Below, one piece after another: positions 13,728 through 23,908 of a stretch of 35,087 nt of DNA. The notes under the pieces are model-generated. The model was not told the DNA's origin and did no database searches. It saw only the letters and a program-made list of their open reading frames with translations. The position numbers and the translations under genes were made by a program. Position 1 is the first letter of the stretch. Each line of letters starts with the position of its first letter. The stretch is taken from contig NZ_KB898878.1 in assembly GCF_000377905.1 (NCBI RefSeq), positions 1 through 35,087 on the forward strand. Reading direction: 5' to 3'. The stretch is from Thioalkalivibrio sp. ALMg11 (GTDB lineage Bacteria > Pseudomonadota > Gammaproteobacteria > Ectothiorhodospirales > Ectothiorhodospiraceae).

Positions 13728-15104
13728 CTACAGAAAGAGGAAGCCGACGATCGCGACCGCCGCGACCACCGCGACGGCATCCGCCGTCAGCGCGGCGGCC
13801 AGGGTGTGGCGCACGCGCTTGATGCCGATGGCGCCAAAGTACACGGCCAGGACGTAGAAGGTGGTCTCGGTCGAGCCCTGCAGGGTTGAGACCAGGATAC
13901 CCACATGCGTATCCGGCCCGGTCGTCGGGTCCTGCATGATGCCGGCCATGATGCCGTAGGCGCCGGAGCCGGATAGTGGGCGCAATAGTGCCATCGGCAA
14001 TGCCTCGGCCGGCAGGCCGAACGGCGTGGTCAGTGGCCCGACCAGCCCGACAAACATCCCCAGCGCGCCGCTCTCGCGCAGCATGCCCACGGCAACCAGG
14101 ATCGCGACCAGATAGGGGATGATGCGCAGCGCAACATTGAAGCCCTCCTTGGCCCCCTCCACGAACACCTCGTAGACCGGCACGCCGCGAATGACGCCGT
14201 AGGACAGAAAGCCGACCACCAGCCCGGGGATGATCCACGGGGCGATGGCCTGCCCGTAAAGGATGGTCAGCGGGATGACCGCGAGCACCCCCAGCAGGAC
14301 CAGTATCGAGACCCAGGCGGGGTAGCCCTCGGTGGGGACCTCGATGTTCATCGGCTGTTGATCGGTCTTGTCCGCTGTCTTGTCGGCGTTTTGGGTGGGC
14401 TCGGCCGTCGCCTCCCGGCCCGCCTCGCGCAGCGTATCGTCTAGCTCGCTCGCGTCGTCCGCGGACGACGCGTTCGGATCGATACTGCGGGTTGCCGGTG
14501 GCGGCAGGAAGTAGCGCTGCAGGATCAGTGCGCTGGCGATGCCGGCAATGGTGGCGAACAGGGTCGCGAACAGCGTGGTCGGCAGGATTGCGGCCGGGGC
14601 CTCGGAACCCAGCGAGGCGCGCAGGGCGATCACGCCGGTGGGCAGCAACGTGATGCTGGAGGTGTTGATCGCCAGGAACAGGGCCATCGCGTTGGTCGCG
14701 GTGCCCGGGTGCGGGTTCAGCTTCTCCAGCTCCTGCATCGCGCGGATGCCGAACGGCGTGGCGGCGTTGCCCAGGCCCAGGATGTTCGCGGAGAAGTTCA
14801 GGATCATCGCGCCCATCGCCGGGTGCTCCGGCGGGACCGACGGGAACAGGCGGATCATTAGTGGGCGCAGCAGCCGGGCCAGCACGGTGAGCAGGCCGCC
14901 GGCCTCGGCGATCTTCATCAGGCCCAGGAACAGGGCCATCACGCCGACCAGGCCCAGTGCCAGCTCCACGGCGGAGCCGGCGGCCTCGATCGCGCCCTCG
15001 GACAGGGCCTGCATTGGCTGTTCGTCGGGGTCGGTGGAGCGGATCTCGCGGATCGCGGCCGTGGCCACGGCGATCACGATCAGCGCGAGAAAGATCAGGT
15101 TCAT
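13728..15104 (-). CDS. SpmA/SpmB-type (nucleoside-recognition/Gate domain) membrane protein
   Basis: This 458-residue polytopic inner-membrane protein is built as a fusion of two Gate-domain halves. The N-terminal half resembles spore maturation protein A (ANILGLGNAATPFGIRAM...NTSSITLLPTG). The C-terminal half resembles SpmB (RIIPYLVAILVAVGMLRESG...PLSGSGAYGIMAG), joined by a charged linker at about 210-265 rich in Asp, Glu and Thr. In spore formers these are separate proteins; in many Gram-negatives a fused form exists with unknown transport function. The ATG at 15104 is chosen because the membrane helix starts there; the open frame upstream runs into the SDR gene's end. It follows the SDR gene by 19 bp, so co-transcription is likely. 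Confidence 0.85.
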   Translation of the reverse strand: MNLIFLALIVIAVATAAIREIRSTDPDEQPMQALSEGAIEAAGSAVELALGLVGVMALFLGLMKIAEAGGLLTVLARLLRPLMIRLFPSVPPEHPAMGAMILNFSANILGLGNAATPFGIRAMQELEKLNPHPGTATNAMALFLAINTSSITLLPTGVIALRASLGSEAPAAILPTTLFATLFATIAGIASALILQRYFLPPPATRSIDPNASSADDASELDDTLREAGREATAEPTQNADKTADKTDQQPMNIEVPTEGYPAWVSILVLLGVLAVIPLTILYGQAIAPWIIPGLVVGFLSYGVIRGVPVYEVFVEGAKEGFNVALRIIPYLVAILVAVGMLRESGALGMFVGLVGPLTTPFGLPAEALPMALLRPLSGSGAYGIMAGIMQDPTTGPDTHVGILVSTLQGSTETTFYVLAVYFGAIGIKRVRHTLAAALTADAVAVVAAVAIVGFLFL

Positions 15105-15123
15105 GCCGCGCAGTCTGCCACGG

Positions 15124-15978
15124 TCAGCGATTTTCCCCGCGTGATACACCCCGCAGCACGGCATCCATCGCGCGCGCCGGCAGCAGCCACTTGAGGAAGG
15201 CGAACAGGCGGGTGGGGAAGGTCACGTGGTAGCGCACCCGTGGGCGGCGGGCCTCCAGGGCATGCACGACACAGCGCGCCACCGCCTCGGGTCCCAGCGT
15301 GAACGGGGCGTCGGCCTCGGCATTTGCCATGCGTGCCTCGGCGGCTCGGTAGGTGTCCTGCCAGGGGCCGTGCTCGCGCTGGACGTGGTAGCGGAAGGCC
15401 TTCAGTGCGTTGGCGCGGAACTCGCTGCGGATCGGGCCCGGCTCGATCAGCGCGACATGGATGCCGGTGCCGTGCAGCTCCTGGCGCAGGGTATCGCTCA
15501 TGCCCTCGATCGCGAACTTGGAGGTCACATACGCCCCGCGCAGGCGCAGCGCGACCAGACCCAGCACCGAGCTGTTCTGGATGATGCGCCCTTCGCCAGC
15601 GCGGCGCATCGCAGGCAGCACCGCGTTGGTCAGCTCCAGCCAGCCGAGGACATTGGTCTCCAGTTGGGCGCGCAGGGTGGCGCGGTTCAGGTCCTCCACC
15701 GCGCCGGGCTGGCCATAGGCGCCGTTGTTGAACAGGGCGTACAGATGGCCATCGGTGCGGTGCAGGATCTCGGTGACCGCGCTATGGATGCTGGCGGAGT
15801 CGTCCAGATCCAGCTGCAAGGCCTCGAAGCCGTCTTTTTTCAGCCGGGCGACATCCTCGCCGCGCCGGGCGGTGGCGAACACGCGGTAGCCGCGATCACG
15901 CAGCACGCGCGCCGTACAGGCGCCGATGCCGCTGGAGCAGCCGGTGATCAGGACCGCGCGGGAAGAGGTGTCACGCAC
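15124..15978 (-). CDS. Short-chain dehydrogenase/reductase (SDR)
   Basis: The protein is 284 residues, a classical SDR length. Near the N-terminus is the Rossmann nucleotide motif TGCSSGIG, then the NNGAYG (NNAG-type) structural motif, the Ser of the QNSSVLG strand, and the catalytic YVTSK (YxxxK). A PGPIRSEF segment follows the active site. It therefore probably reduces or oxidises a carbonyl or alcohol with NAD(P)(H); the substrate is unknown. The C-terminal extension ends in hydrophobic and basic segments (LFAFLKWLLPARAM). The start is GTG (15976-15978), ten bases downstream of the DsrE-like gene's stop. Three genes of different type are thus tightly packed: dsrE-like, SDR, SpmA/B-type. 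Confidence 0.92.
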   Translation of the reverse strand: MRDTSSRAVLITGCSSGIGACTARVLRDRGYRVFATARRGEDVARLKKDGFEALQLDLDDSASIHSAVTEILHRTDGHLYALFNNGAYGQPGAVEDLNRATLRAQLETNVLGWLELTNAVLPAMRRAGEGRIIQNSSVLGLVALRLRGAYVTSKFAIEGMSDTLRQELHGTGIHVALIEPGPIRSEFRANALKAFRYHVQREHGPWQDTYRAAEARMANAEADAPFTLGPEAVARCVVHALEARRPRVRYHVTFPTRLFAFLKWLLPARAMDAVLRGVSRGENR

Positions 15979-15988
15979 CGCGGCGCGC

Positions 15989-16366
15989 TCAGTAGGTCAG
16001 GGTGGCGACGCCGTCCTCGACGACCTCGCCGATGAAGGCCCCGCCGCCGCGCATCCCGTCCAGTTCCGGCACTGCGTTGTCCAGCGTCAGGCCGTTCTCG
16101 CTCATCGCTCCGGCGCAGGCGTAGAAGGCGCAGCCGGCCTCGTGGGCGTCCTGCATGAAGCCGTAGACGGATTTCTCCTTGGCCTCGCCGGGGTAGATGG
16201 TCTCCGCCACGCCCTGTCGCAGCAGGCGTGTGGTGCCGGCGGCGAAGTAGATCTCCACCTCGAGATCCATCGCGGCGGCAACGGTGGCCTGGAAGAAGGG
16301 CGCCCCCAGCGTGCCAGGGCGGTCGAGGTCCAGGTTCAGCAGCATGATCACGATCTTTTCGGCCAT
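15989..16366 (-). CDS. DsrE family protein
   Basis: The protein is 125 residues with the alpha/beta fold of DsrE/DsrF-like proteins: an N-terminal KIVIMLLNLDLD strand, a helix with APFFQATVAAAMD, the strand VEIYFAAG and a C-terminal AFIGEVVEDG segment. Two Cys, C79 and C84 (EAGCAFYACAG), could carry persulfide; C84 is near the position used by sulfur-trafficking relatives. In sulfur-oxidising bacteria such proteins relay sulfane sulfur, but stand-alone family members also occur widely, so a sulfur role is inference. ATG 16366 is chosen for its AAGGA Shine-Dalgarno seven bases upstream. It is first in a probable three-gene operon. Confidence 0.85.
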   Translation of the reverse strand: MAEKIVIMLLNLDLDRPGTLGAPFFQATVAAAMDLEVEIYFAAGTTRLLRQGVAETIYPGEAKEKSVYGFMQDAHEAGCAFYACAGAMSENGLTLDNAVPELDGMRGGGAFIGEVVEDGVATLTY

Positions 16367-16524
16367 GACAGGTCCTTGCGCGGTCGTTTTGTCGAGTTGG
16401 GGGTGAATGATCCGCGCTGCGGCCGCCCGGCGCAAACCTCAACGTGGATTGGCCGGGAGACATCAAGACAGGTGCCCGGTGGCGACGGGTATCGGCTGCA
16501 TGACCCCGAACGGCTCCCCATTGT
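16367..16524. other. Intergenic stretch between divergent transcripts, no gene seen
   Basis: This is the 5' side of the minus-strand DsrE operon. It contains that gene's Shine-Dalgarno but no clear -35/-10 pair could be picked out. The rest of the 423-bp gap to fmdB holds the R2 repeat and a candidate fmdB promoter. Confidence 0.4.
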
Positions 16525-16626
16525 CGTCGTCCCGGACGCCGCGCAGCGGTGATCCGGGATCTCTCCGGTCGGGCTGCCTCGGCGCTGGAGATCCCGGCTC
16601 TGCGCTTCGCTTCGGCCGGGATGACG
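16525..16626. repeat. R2 palindromic repeat pair
   Basis: Two inverted modules face each other. The left has GTCGTCCCGG ... CCGGGATCTC; the right has GAGATCCCGG ... CCGGGATGACG. Together they can form a long imperfect hairpin. A related single module, CGTCATCCCGG ... GCCGGGATCTC, is at 30534-30577. It is non-coding. Confidence 0.6.
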
Positions 16627-16714
16627 TCGATGGGATGCGAGGAGAGCGGTCCAGCCCTGGTTGCCTCGGAAATACCCTTATGGATCAGGAAAACGGATTG
16701 TCGGAAGCGAAGGC

Positions 16715-16743
16715 CTTTCATTCCCCGAAAACGGCCGCATAAT
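16715..16743 (+). promoter_or_regulatory. Candidate promoter for fmdB-DUF502-aspS
   Basis: CTTTCA (16715-16720) and CATAAT (16738-16743) are spaced by 17 bp, about 47 bp before the fmdB start. The -10 is good, the -35 weak. Confidence 0.35.
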
Positions 16744-16789
16744 ACGCCTCAACCCGTGTTTTCGCGGATGCATTCCGAGGATTCGATTC

Positions 16790-17092
16790 ATGCCCATTTA
16801 CGAATACCAGTGCAAGGATTGCGGCGAGATCTCCGAGATCCTGCAGAAGATCTCTGATCCGCCGGCCACCGTTTGCCCGGAGTGCGGTGCCGAGGCCCTG
16901 ACCAAGCAGGTGTCCGCGGCCGGCTTCCGTCTGGCCGGGGGCGGCTGGTACGAGACCGACTTCAAGAAGGACGGTAAGCGCAATCTGAAAGAGGGCAGCA
17001 GCTCAGCCAGCAGCTCTAGCGACAGTAGCTCAACGAAATCGGACGCCTCCGGAAAGTCCGAATCTTCCGGTAGCGCCAAGACCGGCACCTGA
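16790..17092 (+). CDS. FmdB-family zinc-ribbon protein
   Basis: The 100-residue protein begins MPIYEYQC and carries a four-Cys zinc ribbon, C8/C11 and C29/C32, followed by the family's [15 protein letters not shown] segment. The C-terminal third is a low-complexity Ser/Lys/Gly tail (about 68-100), which is common in this family. Its function is described only as putative regulatory; in proteobacteria the gene is often next to DUF502 and aspS, as here. A Shine-Dalgarno GAGGA (16777-16781) sits eight bases before the ATG. The stop is three bases before the next start. Confidence 0.92.
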   Translation: MPIYEYQCKDCGEISEILQKISDPPATVCPECGAEALTKQVSAAGFRLAGGGWYETDFKKDGKRNLKEGSSSASSSSDSSSTKSDASGKSESSGSAKTGT

Positions 17093-17095
17093 TTG

Positions 17096-17746
17096 ATGCT
17101 GGTTTCCCTGCGCCGCTACCTGATTGCAGGGCTACTGGTCTGGCTGCCGCTGATCGTCACCGGCTTCATTATCAAGCTGCTGGTCGACCTGCTGGACTTC
17201 ACCATCCTCCTTCTGCCGCCGGCCTGGCGGCCGGAGGCGATTCTCGGCTTCTCCATCCCCGGTGCCGGCATCGTGCTGGCGGTCGTGGTGGTGTTCGTGA
17301 CCGGGGTGGTGGTGGCCAATATCGTTGGGCGCAAGCTGGTCTCGGTGGGCGAGTCGATCGTCCGTCGCATCCCGCTGGTCAGCTCGATCTACGGCGCGGT
17401 CAAGCAGGTCACCGAGACCGTTCTAACCGATGGCGGGCAGGCGTTTCGCAAGGTGATGTTGATCGAGTATCCACGCCGCGGCCTGTGGTCGGTGGGGTTC
17501 ATGACCGGTGTCGCAGTCGGCGAGGTGCAGGACCGCACCGAGCGCGACGTCATCACCGTTTTCGTCCCGACCACGCCCAATCCCACCTCCGGCTTCGTGC
17601 TCATGGTCCCGCGCGAGGAGGCCATCGAACTGGACATGACGGTGGAGGACGGGCTCAAGTTCGTCATGTCCCTGGGGGTCGTCACCCCCCTGCAAAGCCC
17701 CGCCGATGCCCCGGCTCCGGTTGCGCGGGGGCAGGGCAAATCGTAA
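17096..17746 (+). CDS. DUF502 family membrane protein
   Basis: The 216-residue protein has two N-terminal membrane helices at about 9-30 ([21 protein letters not shown]) and 57-80 ([20 protein letters not shown]), then a soluble region. It carries the conserved [22 protein letters not shown] and [17 protein letters not shown] segments that define DUF502. It is likely an inner-membrane protein of unknown function, often linked with fmdB and aspS. ATG 17096 is chosen over an in-frame TTG at 17093. Only three bases separate it from fmdB, so translation is probably coupled. It ends 101 bp before aspS. Confidence 0.92.
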   Translation: MLVSLRRYLIAGLLVWLPLIVTGFIIKLLVDLLDFTILLLPPAWRPEAILGFSIPGAGIVLAVVVVFVTGVVVANIVGRKLVSVGESIVRRIPLVSSIYGAVKQVTETVLTDGGQAFRKVMLIEYPRRGLWSVGFMTGVAVGEVQDRTERDVITVFVPTTPNPTSGFVLMVPREEAIELDMTVEDGLKFVMSLGVVTPLQSPADAPAPVARGQGKS

Positions 17747-17847
17747 GATTTCCGGCCTTTTCGCGGGTGCGAGCGCCACGTTCGCCCCGTTTTCCCGACT
17801 CACCGTGCAGGCCCCTGGCGGGCGTGCCCTTCGGCTGGAACAGCGCA

Positions 17848-19632
<1,785 letters not shown>

Positions 19633-19653
19633 CCGCTTGCCCGGGCGCACGCC

Positions 19654-20283
19654 ATGACCGGCATGCGCAGCAGCGTGGTCATGGTCCACGGCTGGCACAT
19701 GCCGGGCCTGGAGATGGCCCTGCTGGGTCGCCGGCTGCGCGCGGCCGGCCACGAGGTTCACGGGTTCCGCTATGCCTCGCGCCGGCAGACGCCGGAGCAG
19801 GCCGCCCGTGCCCTGGCCGCGTTTCTCGACGAGGTCCCCGGAGACCTGGTGCACCTGGTTGCCCATAGCCTGGGCGGCGTGATCGTGCGCCACCTGTTCG
19901 AGGTCGCGCCGGTGCAGCGCCCCGGTCGCATCGTGATGCTGGGTTCGCCGTTGCAGGGCAGCCGCGTGGCGGCGCGTCTGGCGCAGAACCGCCTTGGTCG
20001 TTGGTGGCTGGGCGCGGCGCTGGATCGCGGCCTGCTTGGCGGCAGCCCCATCCTGCGCGGGCGCGACGTCGGCATGATCGCCGGCAGCAAGCCGTTCGGG
20101 CCGGGCCCCTGGGTCGCGCCGCTACCGGACCCGCACGACGGCACGGTAGCGGTGGACGAGACCCGCGGCCCGGAGGTCTCGCGCCACCTCACCATGCCGG
20201 TCTCCCACTTCGGCATGCTGGTCAACCGTCTCCTGGTCCAGGAGACCCTCCATTTCCTCGAGTCCGGCGAGTTCCTGCCATAA
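19654..20283 (+). CDS. Alpha/beta hydrolase (lipase/esterase-like)
   Basis: The 209-residue protein has a complete catalytic set visible: oxyanion segment HGW (12-14), nucleophile elbow AHSLGG with S72, acid D162 (PDPHDGTVAVDE) and H185 (SHFGML). The core is short and has no signal peptide, so it is probably cytoplasmic. It resembles the small proteobacterial triacylglycerol-lipase-like hydrolases with GSPLQGSRVA after the nucleophile helix; the substrate is unknown. It begins 21 bp after the aspS stop and may be the last gene of that transcript. Confidence 0.88.
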   Translation: MTGMRSSVVMVHGWHMPGLEMALLGRRLRAAGHEVHGFRYASRRQTPEQAARALAAFLDEVPGDLVHLVAHSLGGVIVRHLFEVAPVQRPGRIVMLGSPLQGSRVAARLAQNRLGRWWLGAALDRGLLGGSPILRGRDVGMIAGSKPFGPGPWVAPLPDPHDGTVAVDETRGPEVSRHLTMPVSHFGMLVNRLLVQETLHFLESGEFLP

Positions 20284-20311
20284 CCCCAACCGGCCCGACC
20301 CCACCGCCCCC

Positions 20312-20491
20312 GTCATTGCGAGGAGCCGAAGGCGACCTGGCACAAAAGCGCACAGTGCGTTGAACGGCCGCAGGCCGGCCCGAAGGGCGAGCGAAGCGAG
20401 TAATCTCCGTCCGGAACCACCGCAGTCGGATTCTGAACGCATCGCCAGCTTCCAGAGATTGCTTCGTCGCCTGCGGCTCCTCGCAATGACG
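20312..20491. repeat. R1 inverted-repeat element, copy 2 (opposite orientation)
   Basis: This is the same element as at 9150-9330 but reversed. It has terminal CATTGCGAGGAGCCGAAGG (from 20314) and the complementary end at about 20470-20488, with a shared internal module around GAGCGAAGCGAGTAATCTCCG. It lies between the hydrolase gene and yebC. The 363-bp gap shows no gene otherwise. Confidence 0.75.
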
Positions 20492-20646
20492 GGGGAGGGA
20501 AGAGGCGGTGTGGGTGAGTACTACGCAGGCATCCGTGATTACCGCCGCGCCAGCGATTAGACTGTGCGGGTCCCGTGGCCGGCCGGCGCGCAACACGTCG
20601 CCGCGGCCGCTTATCGTTGAAAACCAATTCAGGGAGTCGTGACCGA

Positions 20647-21387
20647 ATGGCAGGCCACAGCAAGTGGGCGAACATCCAGCATCGCAAGAATGCCCAGGAC
20701 GCCAAGCGCGGCAAACTCTTCACCAAGCTGATCCGCGAGATCACCGTGGCCGCGCGCCACGGCGGGTCCGATCCGGAGACCAACCCGCGCCTGCGCCTGG
20801 CGATCGACAAGGCGCTGGGCGCCAACATGACCCGCGACACCATCGAGCGCGCGGCCAAGCGCGGGGCCGGCGAGAGCGATGGCGACAACGTCGAGGAGAT
20901 CCGCTACGAGGGCTACGGCCCGGGCGGCGCGGCGATCCTGGTCGACTGCATGACCGACAACCGCAACCGCACGGTTGCCGAGGTGCGCCACGCCTTCTCC
21001 AAGATGGGCGGGAACCTCGGCACCGACGGCTCGGTGGCCTATCTGTTCCAGAACAAGGGCGTGATCCGTTTCGCCCCCGGGCTGGACGAAGAGGTGGTGA
21101 TGGAGGCCGCGCTGGAGGGCGGGGCCGAAGACGTCCAGGTCGAGGACGACGGTTCCATCGAGGTCATCACCGAACCCGATACCTATCAGGACGTCCGCGC
21201 GGCGCTGGCGGAGCGCGAACTCCAACCGGAAGATGCCGAGGTCACCTGGCGCCCGGAGACGCTCGCGCCACTGGATGGGGAGACCGCCGAGTCGATCCTC
21301 AAGCTGCTGGACATGCTGGACGACCTGGATGACGTGCAGAACGTCTTCACCAATGCCGACTTCCCCGACGAGGTCAGCGGTGACTGA
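20647..21387 (+). CDS. yebC: YebC/PmpR-type transcriptional regulator or translation factor
   Basis: The 246-residue protein starts with the family signature [14 protein letters not shown] and contains [17 protein letters not shown], the Glu-rich [17 protein letters not shown] strand and the [16 protein letters not shown] segment. YebC-family proteins are described as DNA-binding regulators and, in recent work, as helpers of ribosomes at polyproline stretches. It is found directly before ruvC in many gammaproteobacteria, as here. A Shine-Dalgarno-like CAGGGAG is at about 20630-20636. The open frame extends upstream, but the signature fixes the start at 20647. Confidence 0.96.
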   Translation: MAGHSKWANIQHRKNAQDAKRGKLFTKLIREITVAARHGGSDPETNPRLRLAIDKALGANMTRDTIERAAKRGAGESDGDNVEEIRYEGYGPGGAAILVDCMTDNRNRTVAEVRHAFSKMGGNLGTDGSVAYLFQNKGVIRFAPGLDEEVVMEAALEGGAEDVQVEDDGSIEVITEPDTYQDVRAALAERELQPEDAEVTWRPETLAPLDGETAESILKLLDMLDDLDDVQNVFTNADFPDEVSGD

Positions 21388-21399
21388 TCCGGCCGCAGC

Positions 21400-21924
21400 G
21401 TGACCGGCGTACGCATCCTCGGGATCGACCCCGGTTCCCGGATCACCGGCTTCGCGGTGGTCGAGTACGAGCGCAGCCGCGGCCGCTCCTGCGGGCACGG
21501 TGTGATCCGGCCGAAGGCCAAGGGCTTCCCCGAACGCCTGGGCGAGATCTTCGCTGGCGTGGTCGAGGTGATCGACGAACTGAAGCCCGACGTGCTGGCC
21601 ATCGAGTCGGTGTTCGTCGCGCGCAATGCCCAGTCCGCGATCAAGCTGGGGCATGCCCGGGGCGCGGCGATCTGCGCCGCCACCCAGGCCGGCCTTGCGG
21701 TACACGAATACGCCCCGCGTGCGATCAAGCTGGCCGTGGTCGGCATCGGCGGGGCGGACAAGGAACAGGTCCAGCACATGATGCAACAATTGTTACGCCT
21801 GGCTGAACCGGCCAGTAGCGACGCCGCCGACGCCCTGGCCGTCGCACTCTGTCACGCCCACACCCAGCAGCACGAGGCGCGCCTGGCAGCCGCCACCTCC
21901 AGCATGATTGGGGGCCGCCCGTGA
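21400..21924 (+). CDS. ruvC: Crossover junction endodeoxyribonuclease RuvC
   Basis: The 174-residue Holliday-junction resolvase has its four acidic active-site residues visible: D10 (GIDPGS), E69 (AIESVF), D141 and D144 (DAADALAVA). It cuts four-way junctions in concert with the RuvAB motor. The start is GTG at 21400, 12 bp after the yebC stop. The stop overlaps the ruvA start by four bases (GTGA). Confidence 0.96.
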   Translation: MTGVRILGIDPGSRITGFAVVEYERSRGRSCGHGVIRPKAKGFPERLGEIFAGVVEVIDELKPDVLAIESVFVARNAQSAIKLGHARGAAICAATQAGLAVHEYAPRAIKLAVVGIGGADKEQVQHMMQQLLRLAEPASSDAADALAVALCHAHTQQHEARLAAATSSMIGGRP

Positions 21925-22529
21925 TCGCGCGGCTGGAAGGTCGTTTGATCAGCCGGGAGGTTAACGGCGTGGTGATCGATGCCGGCGGGGTCGGTTACGA
22001 GGTCGACGTCCCGCTATCCACGCTGGCGGCCCTGCCGGAACCGGGCGAGACCGTCGTGCTCGCCACCCATCTGGTCGTGCGCGAGGATGCCCACCAGCTG
22101 TTCGGCTTCCTGAACAAGCGCGATCGCGACCTGTTCCGGCGCCTGATCCGCGTGAACGGCATCGGCGCGAAGCTGGCGCTGGCCATGCTCTCCACCTACG
22201 CCGGCGACGAGCTGGCCGGCCTGATCAGCGGTGGCGACGTCACCGGCCTGTCGAAGGTGCCGGGCATCGGCAAGCGCACCGCCGAGCGCATTGTGCTGGA
22301 GCTCGGCGAACGCCTCGCCGAGATGGGCTTTGCCGCCGCACCCGCCGGGGGAGCAGCAGGCAGCGAGCCGACGCCCGAAGCTGCAATGGAAGGCGAGGCC
22401 CTGGCCGCGCTGGAGTCCCTCGGCTATCAACGCGCCAGCGCCGAGAAGATGGTCGCCGCCGTACGCGACCAGGCGGATTCGGTAGAAACCCTGGTGCGCC
22501 TGGCCCTCCGCGCCACCGTCAAGCGCTAG
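21921..22529 (+). CDS. ruvA: Holliday junction branch-migration subunit RuvA
   Basis: The 202-residue protein has the RuvA plan: N-terminal OB fold (MIARLEGRLISREVNGVVID), two helix-hairpin-helix motifs (RVNGIGAKLALAML; VPGIGKRTAERIV) and a C-terminal RuvB-binding domain (EALAALESLGYQRASAEKMV). It starts with GTG inside the ruvC stop. The usual next gene, ruvB, is absent; a large inverted-repeat region follows instead, so ruvB must be elsewhere in the genome. A short palindrome at 22537-22552 (CAAGCCGC/GCGGCTTG) just after the stop could act as a weak terminator. Confidence 0.96.
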   Translation: MIARLEGRLISREVNGVVIDAGGVGYEVDVPLSTLAALPEPGETVVLATHLVVREDAHQLFGFLNKRDRDLFRRLIRVNGIGAKLALAMLSTYAGDELAGLISGGDVTGLSKVPGIGKRTAERIVLELGERLAEMGFAAAPAGGAAGSEPTPEAAMEGEALAALESLGYQRASAEKMVAAVRDQADSVETLVRLALRATVKR

Positions 22530-22610
22530 CGCGCACCAAGCCGCGCGGCTTGCTTGCTGCCGTTTGAGGTGTCTTCCGTCCCGGTGCCATGTCTCGCCCG
22601 GTAGAGGCTG

Positions 22611-23530
22611 GGCTTGTTCATCATCCGGTGTTTACGGTGGCTTCGGTCCGCCGCCTGCCTGGTTGTGGCTAGGCCCGGTTCGTCGTCCGAGTTTACTTGC
22701 TTCCGGTCCGCCGCCTGCCAGGCGCTGATTCGCCAGCGCACCGCGCCCGTTTTTGATCAACAACGGACTTCTTTGCTCGTGCAAAGAAGTACCCAAGAAA
22801 CACGCCCGACCGCCGCGACCCCGGCCGGCTGCGCGGGCGCGGGGTTTCCCGCGCTCCGAGGCTTTTCGCGGGCGGCGCCGAACTCGCTACGCCTACGGCT
22901 TCGCTCAGACATCCAGCGCCCCGTGTCTATTTTGAATCGTTCCGCGAAAAGCCTCTCCACTCGGCGCGACGACAACGGGGGTGAAGGTCAAGCCAACGGC
23001 TGTCCCGACTATGTTGCTCATGGATGAAGGCTGGCTCTTCCGGCATCTCGGGCACGCTCGGCCTGCGGCCGTTGCGTGCCGCGCCCGCGGTGCGGGCGCC
23101 AGGGCTTTCGTAGGATGTGATGAGCGAAGCGAATCGCATCAGGGTTTCGCACGGCGTGGGGGGTGGTGCGTTTCGCTGCGCTCAACCGCACCCTACGGGA
23201 CACGGGCTGGCTGCCGGTGTCCGGATACCGTCTGTCTTGACCTTCCCCTCCCGTATGGAGCCCTTGCGGAAGGGTTCTCGGGCCGGCCAGTTAACAATAG
23301 ACACGGGGCGCTGGATGTCTGAGCGTAGCCGCAGGCGTAGCGAGTTCAGCGCCGCCGGTCCGAGGGCCCTGGAGCAAGGTTCCCGGGCGGAATCCGGGTG
23401 CCCTTCTTTAGGCACTTTCCTGGGCAAGCAAGAAAGCCAGTTGTTGATCAAAAACGGGCGCGGCGCGCTCGCGAGAGAGCGCATGGCAGGCGGCGGACCG
23501 AAGCCACCGTAAACACCGAATGACGAACCG
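22611..23530. repeat. Large imperfect inverted repeat (about 0.9 kb) made of ordered modules
   Basis: The same modules appear from the outside inward on both arms. (a) GGTGTTTACGGTGGCTTCGG + TCCGCCGCCTGCC, left about 22628-22660 and right about 23487-23517. (b) GCGCCCGTTTTTGATCAACA, left about 22744-22766, right about 23440-23462. (c) CTCGCTACGCC...CAGACATCCAGCGCCCCGTG, left about 22874-22928, right about 23293-23350. (d) a GGTCAAG/CTTGACC pair near 22987 and 23237. The left arm also has a degenerate second copy of (a) at about 22673-22726. R3 repeats sit at the centre. No gene of credible composition was found in the stretch. Confidence 0.7.
23109..23203. repeat. R3 palindromic repeats inside the large inverted repeat
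   Basis: Two adjacent R3 units are present: GTAGGATGTGATGAGCGAAG... (from about 23110) and GGTGCGTTTCGCTGCGCTCA...CCTACGG (to about 23203). Related units are at 26666-27500, 30062-30318, 33431-33510 and 34985-35080. Confidence 0.65.
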
Positions 23531-23605
23531 GGGCCAGCCATCAGGGTGGTGGGCTGTACTCGGGCCTGGGCAATGCAGGAAGGCGGCGGGATGCCGCCAG
23601 GCGCG

Positions 23606-23908
23606 TTAGCGGGAGGAGCCGAGGCTTTTCTCGATGCGGTCGGCGAGGGCGACCAGGCGTTCCGAGCTTCCGGAGGTGTCCGCGCCGGCCTTCTGCTGCC
23701 GGCACTCCAGCATCTCGTGCGCCAGGTTGAGCGCCACCATTACCGCGATGCGCTCGGCGCCCACGATGCGCCCGCCATCGCGCAACTCGCGCATGCGCTC
23801 GTCAATCAGGGACGCCGAGGCAAACAGGTCGGCGCGTTCCTCCGGTGGGCAGGCAATCTGGTATTCCTTGCCCATGATGGCGACGCGGACGGGTTCGGAC
23901 TGGCTCAT
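23606..23908 (-). CDS. zapA: Cell division protein ZapA
   Basis: The 100-residue ZapA stabilises FtsZ bundles at the Z-ring. The N-terminal strand-turn MSQSEPVRVAIMGKEYQIACP and the following EERADLFASASLIDERMRE helix are typical, followed by a C-terminal coiled-coil region. ATG at 23908 overlaps the stop of the upstream coiled-coil gene in ATGA. A GGCGGC/GCCGCC hairpin (23582-23598) just beyond the stop may end transcription, though it lacks a T-run. In many gammaproteobacteria the 6S RNA gene follows zapA; none was recognised here. Confidence 0.92.
   Translation of the reverse strand: MSQSEPVRVAIMGKEYQIACPPEERADLFASASLIDERMRELRDGGRIVGAERIAVMVALNLAHEMLECRQQKAGADTSGSSERLVALADRIEKSLGSSR

Noticed and set aside
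17485-17847. N-terminal extension of AspS
   Set aside because: This open stretch overlaps the DUF502 gene and has no similarity to AspRS; the family start is at 17848.
23117-23512. Open frames inside the large inverted repeat
   Set aside because: They consist of translated repeat modules and occur equally in several frames; no start signals or family likeness.
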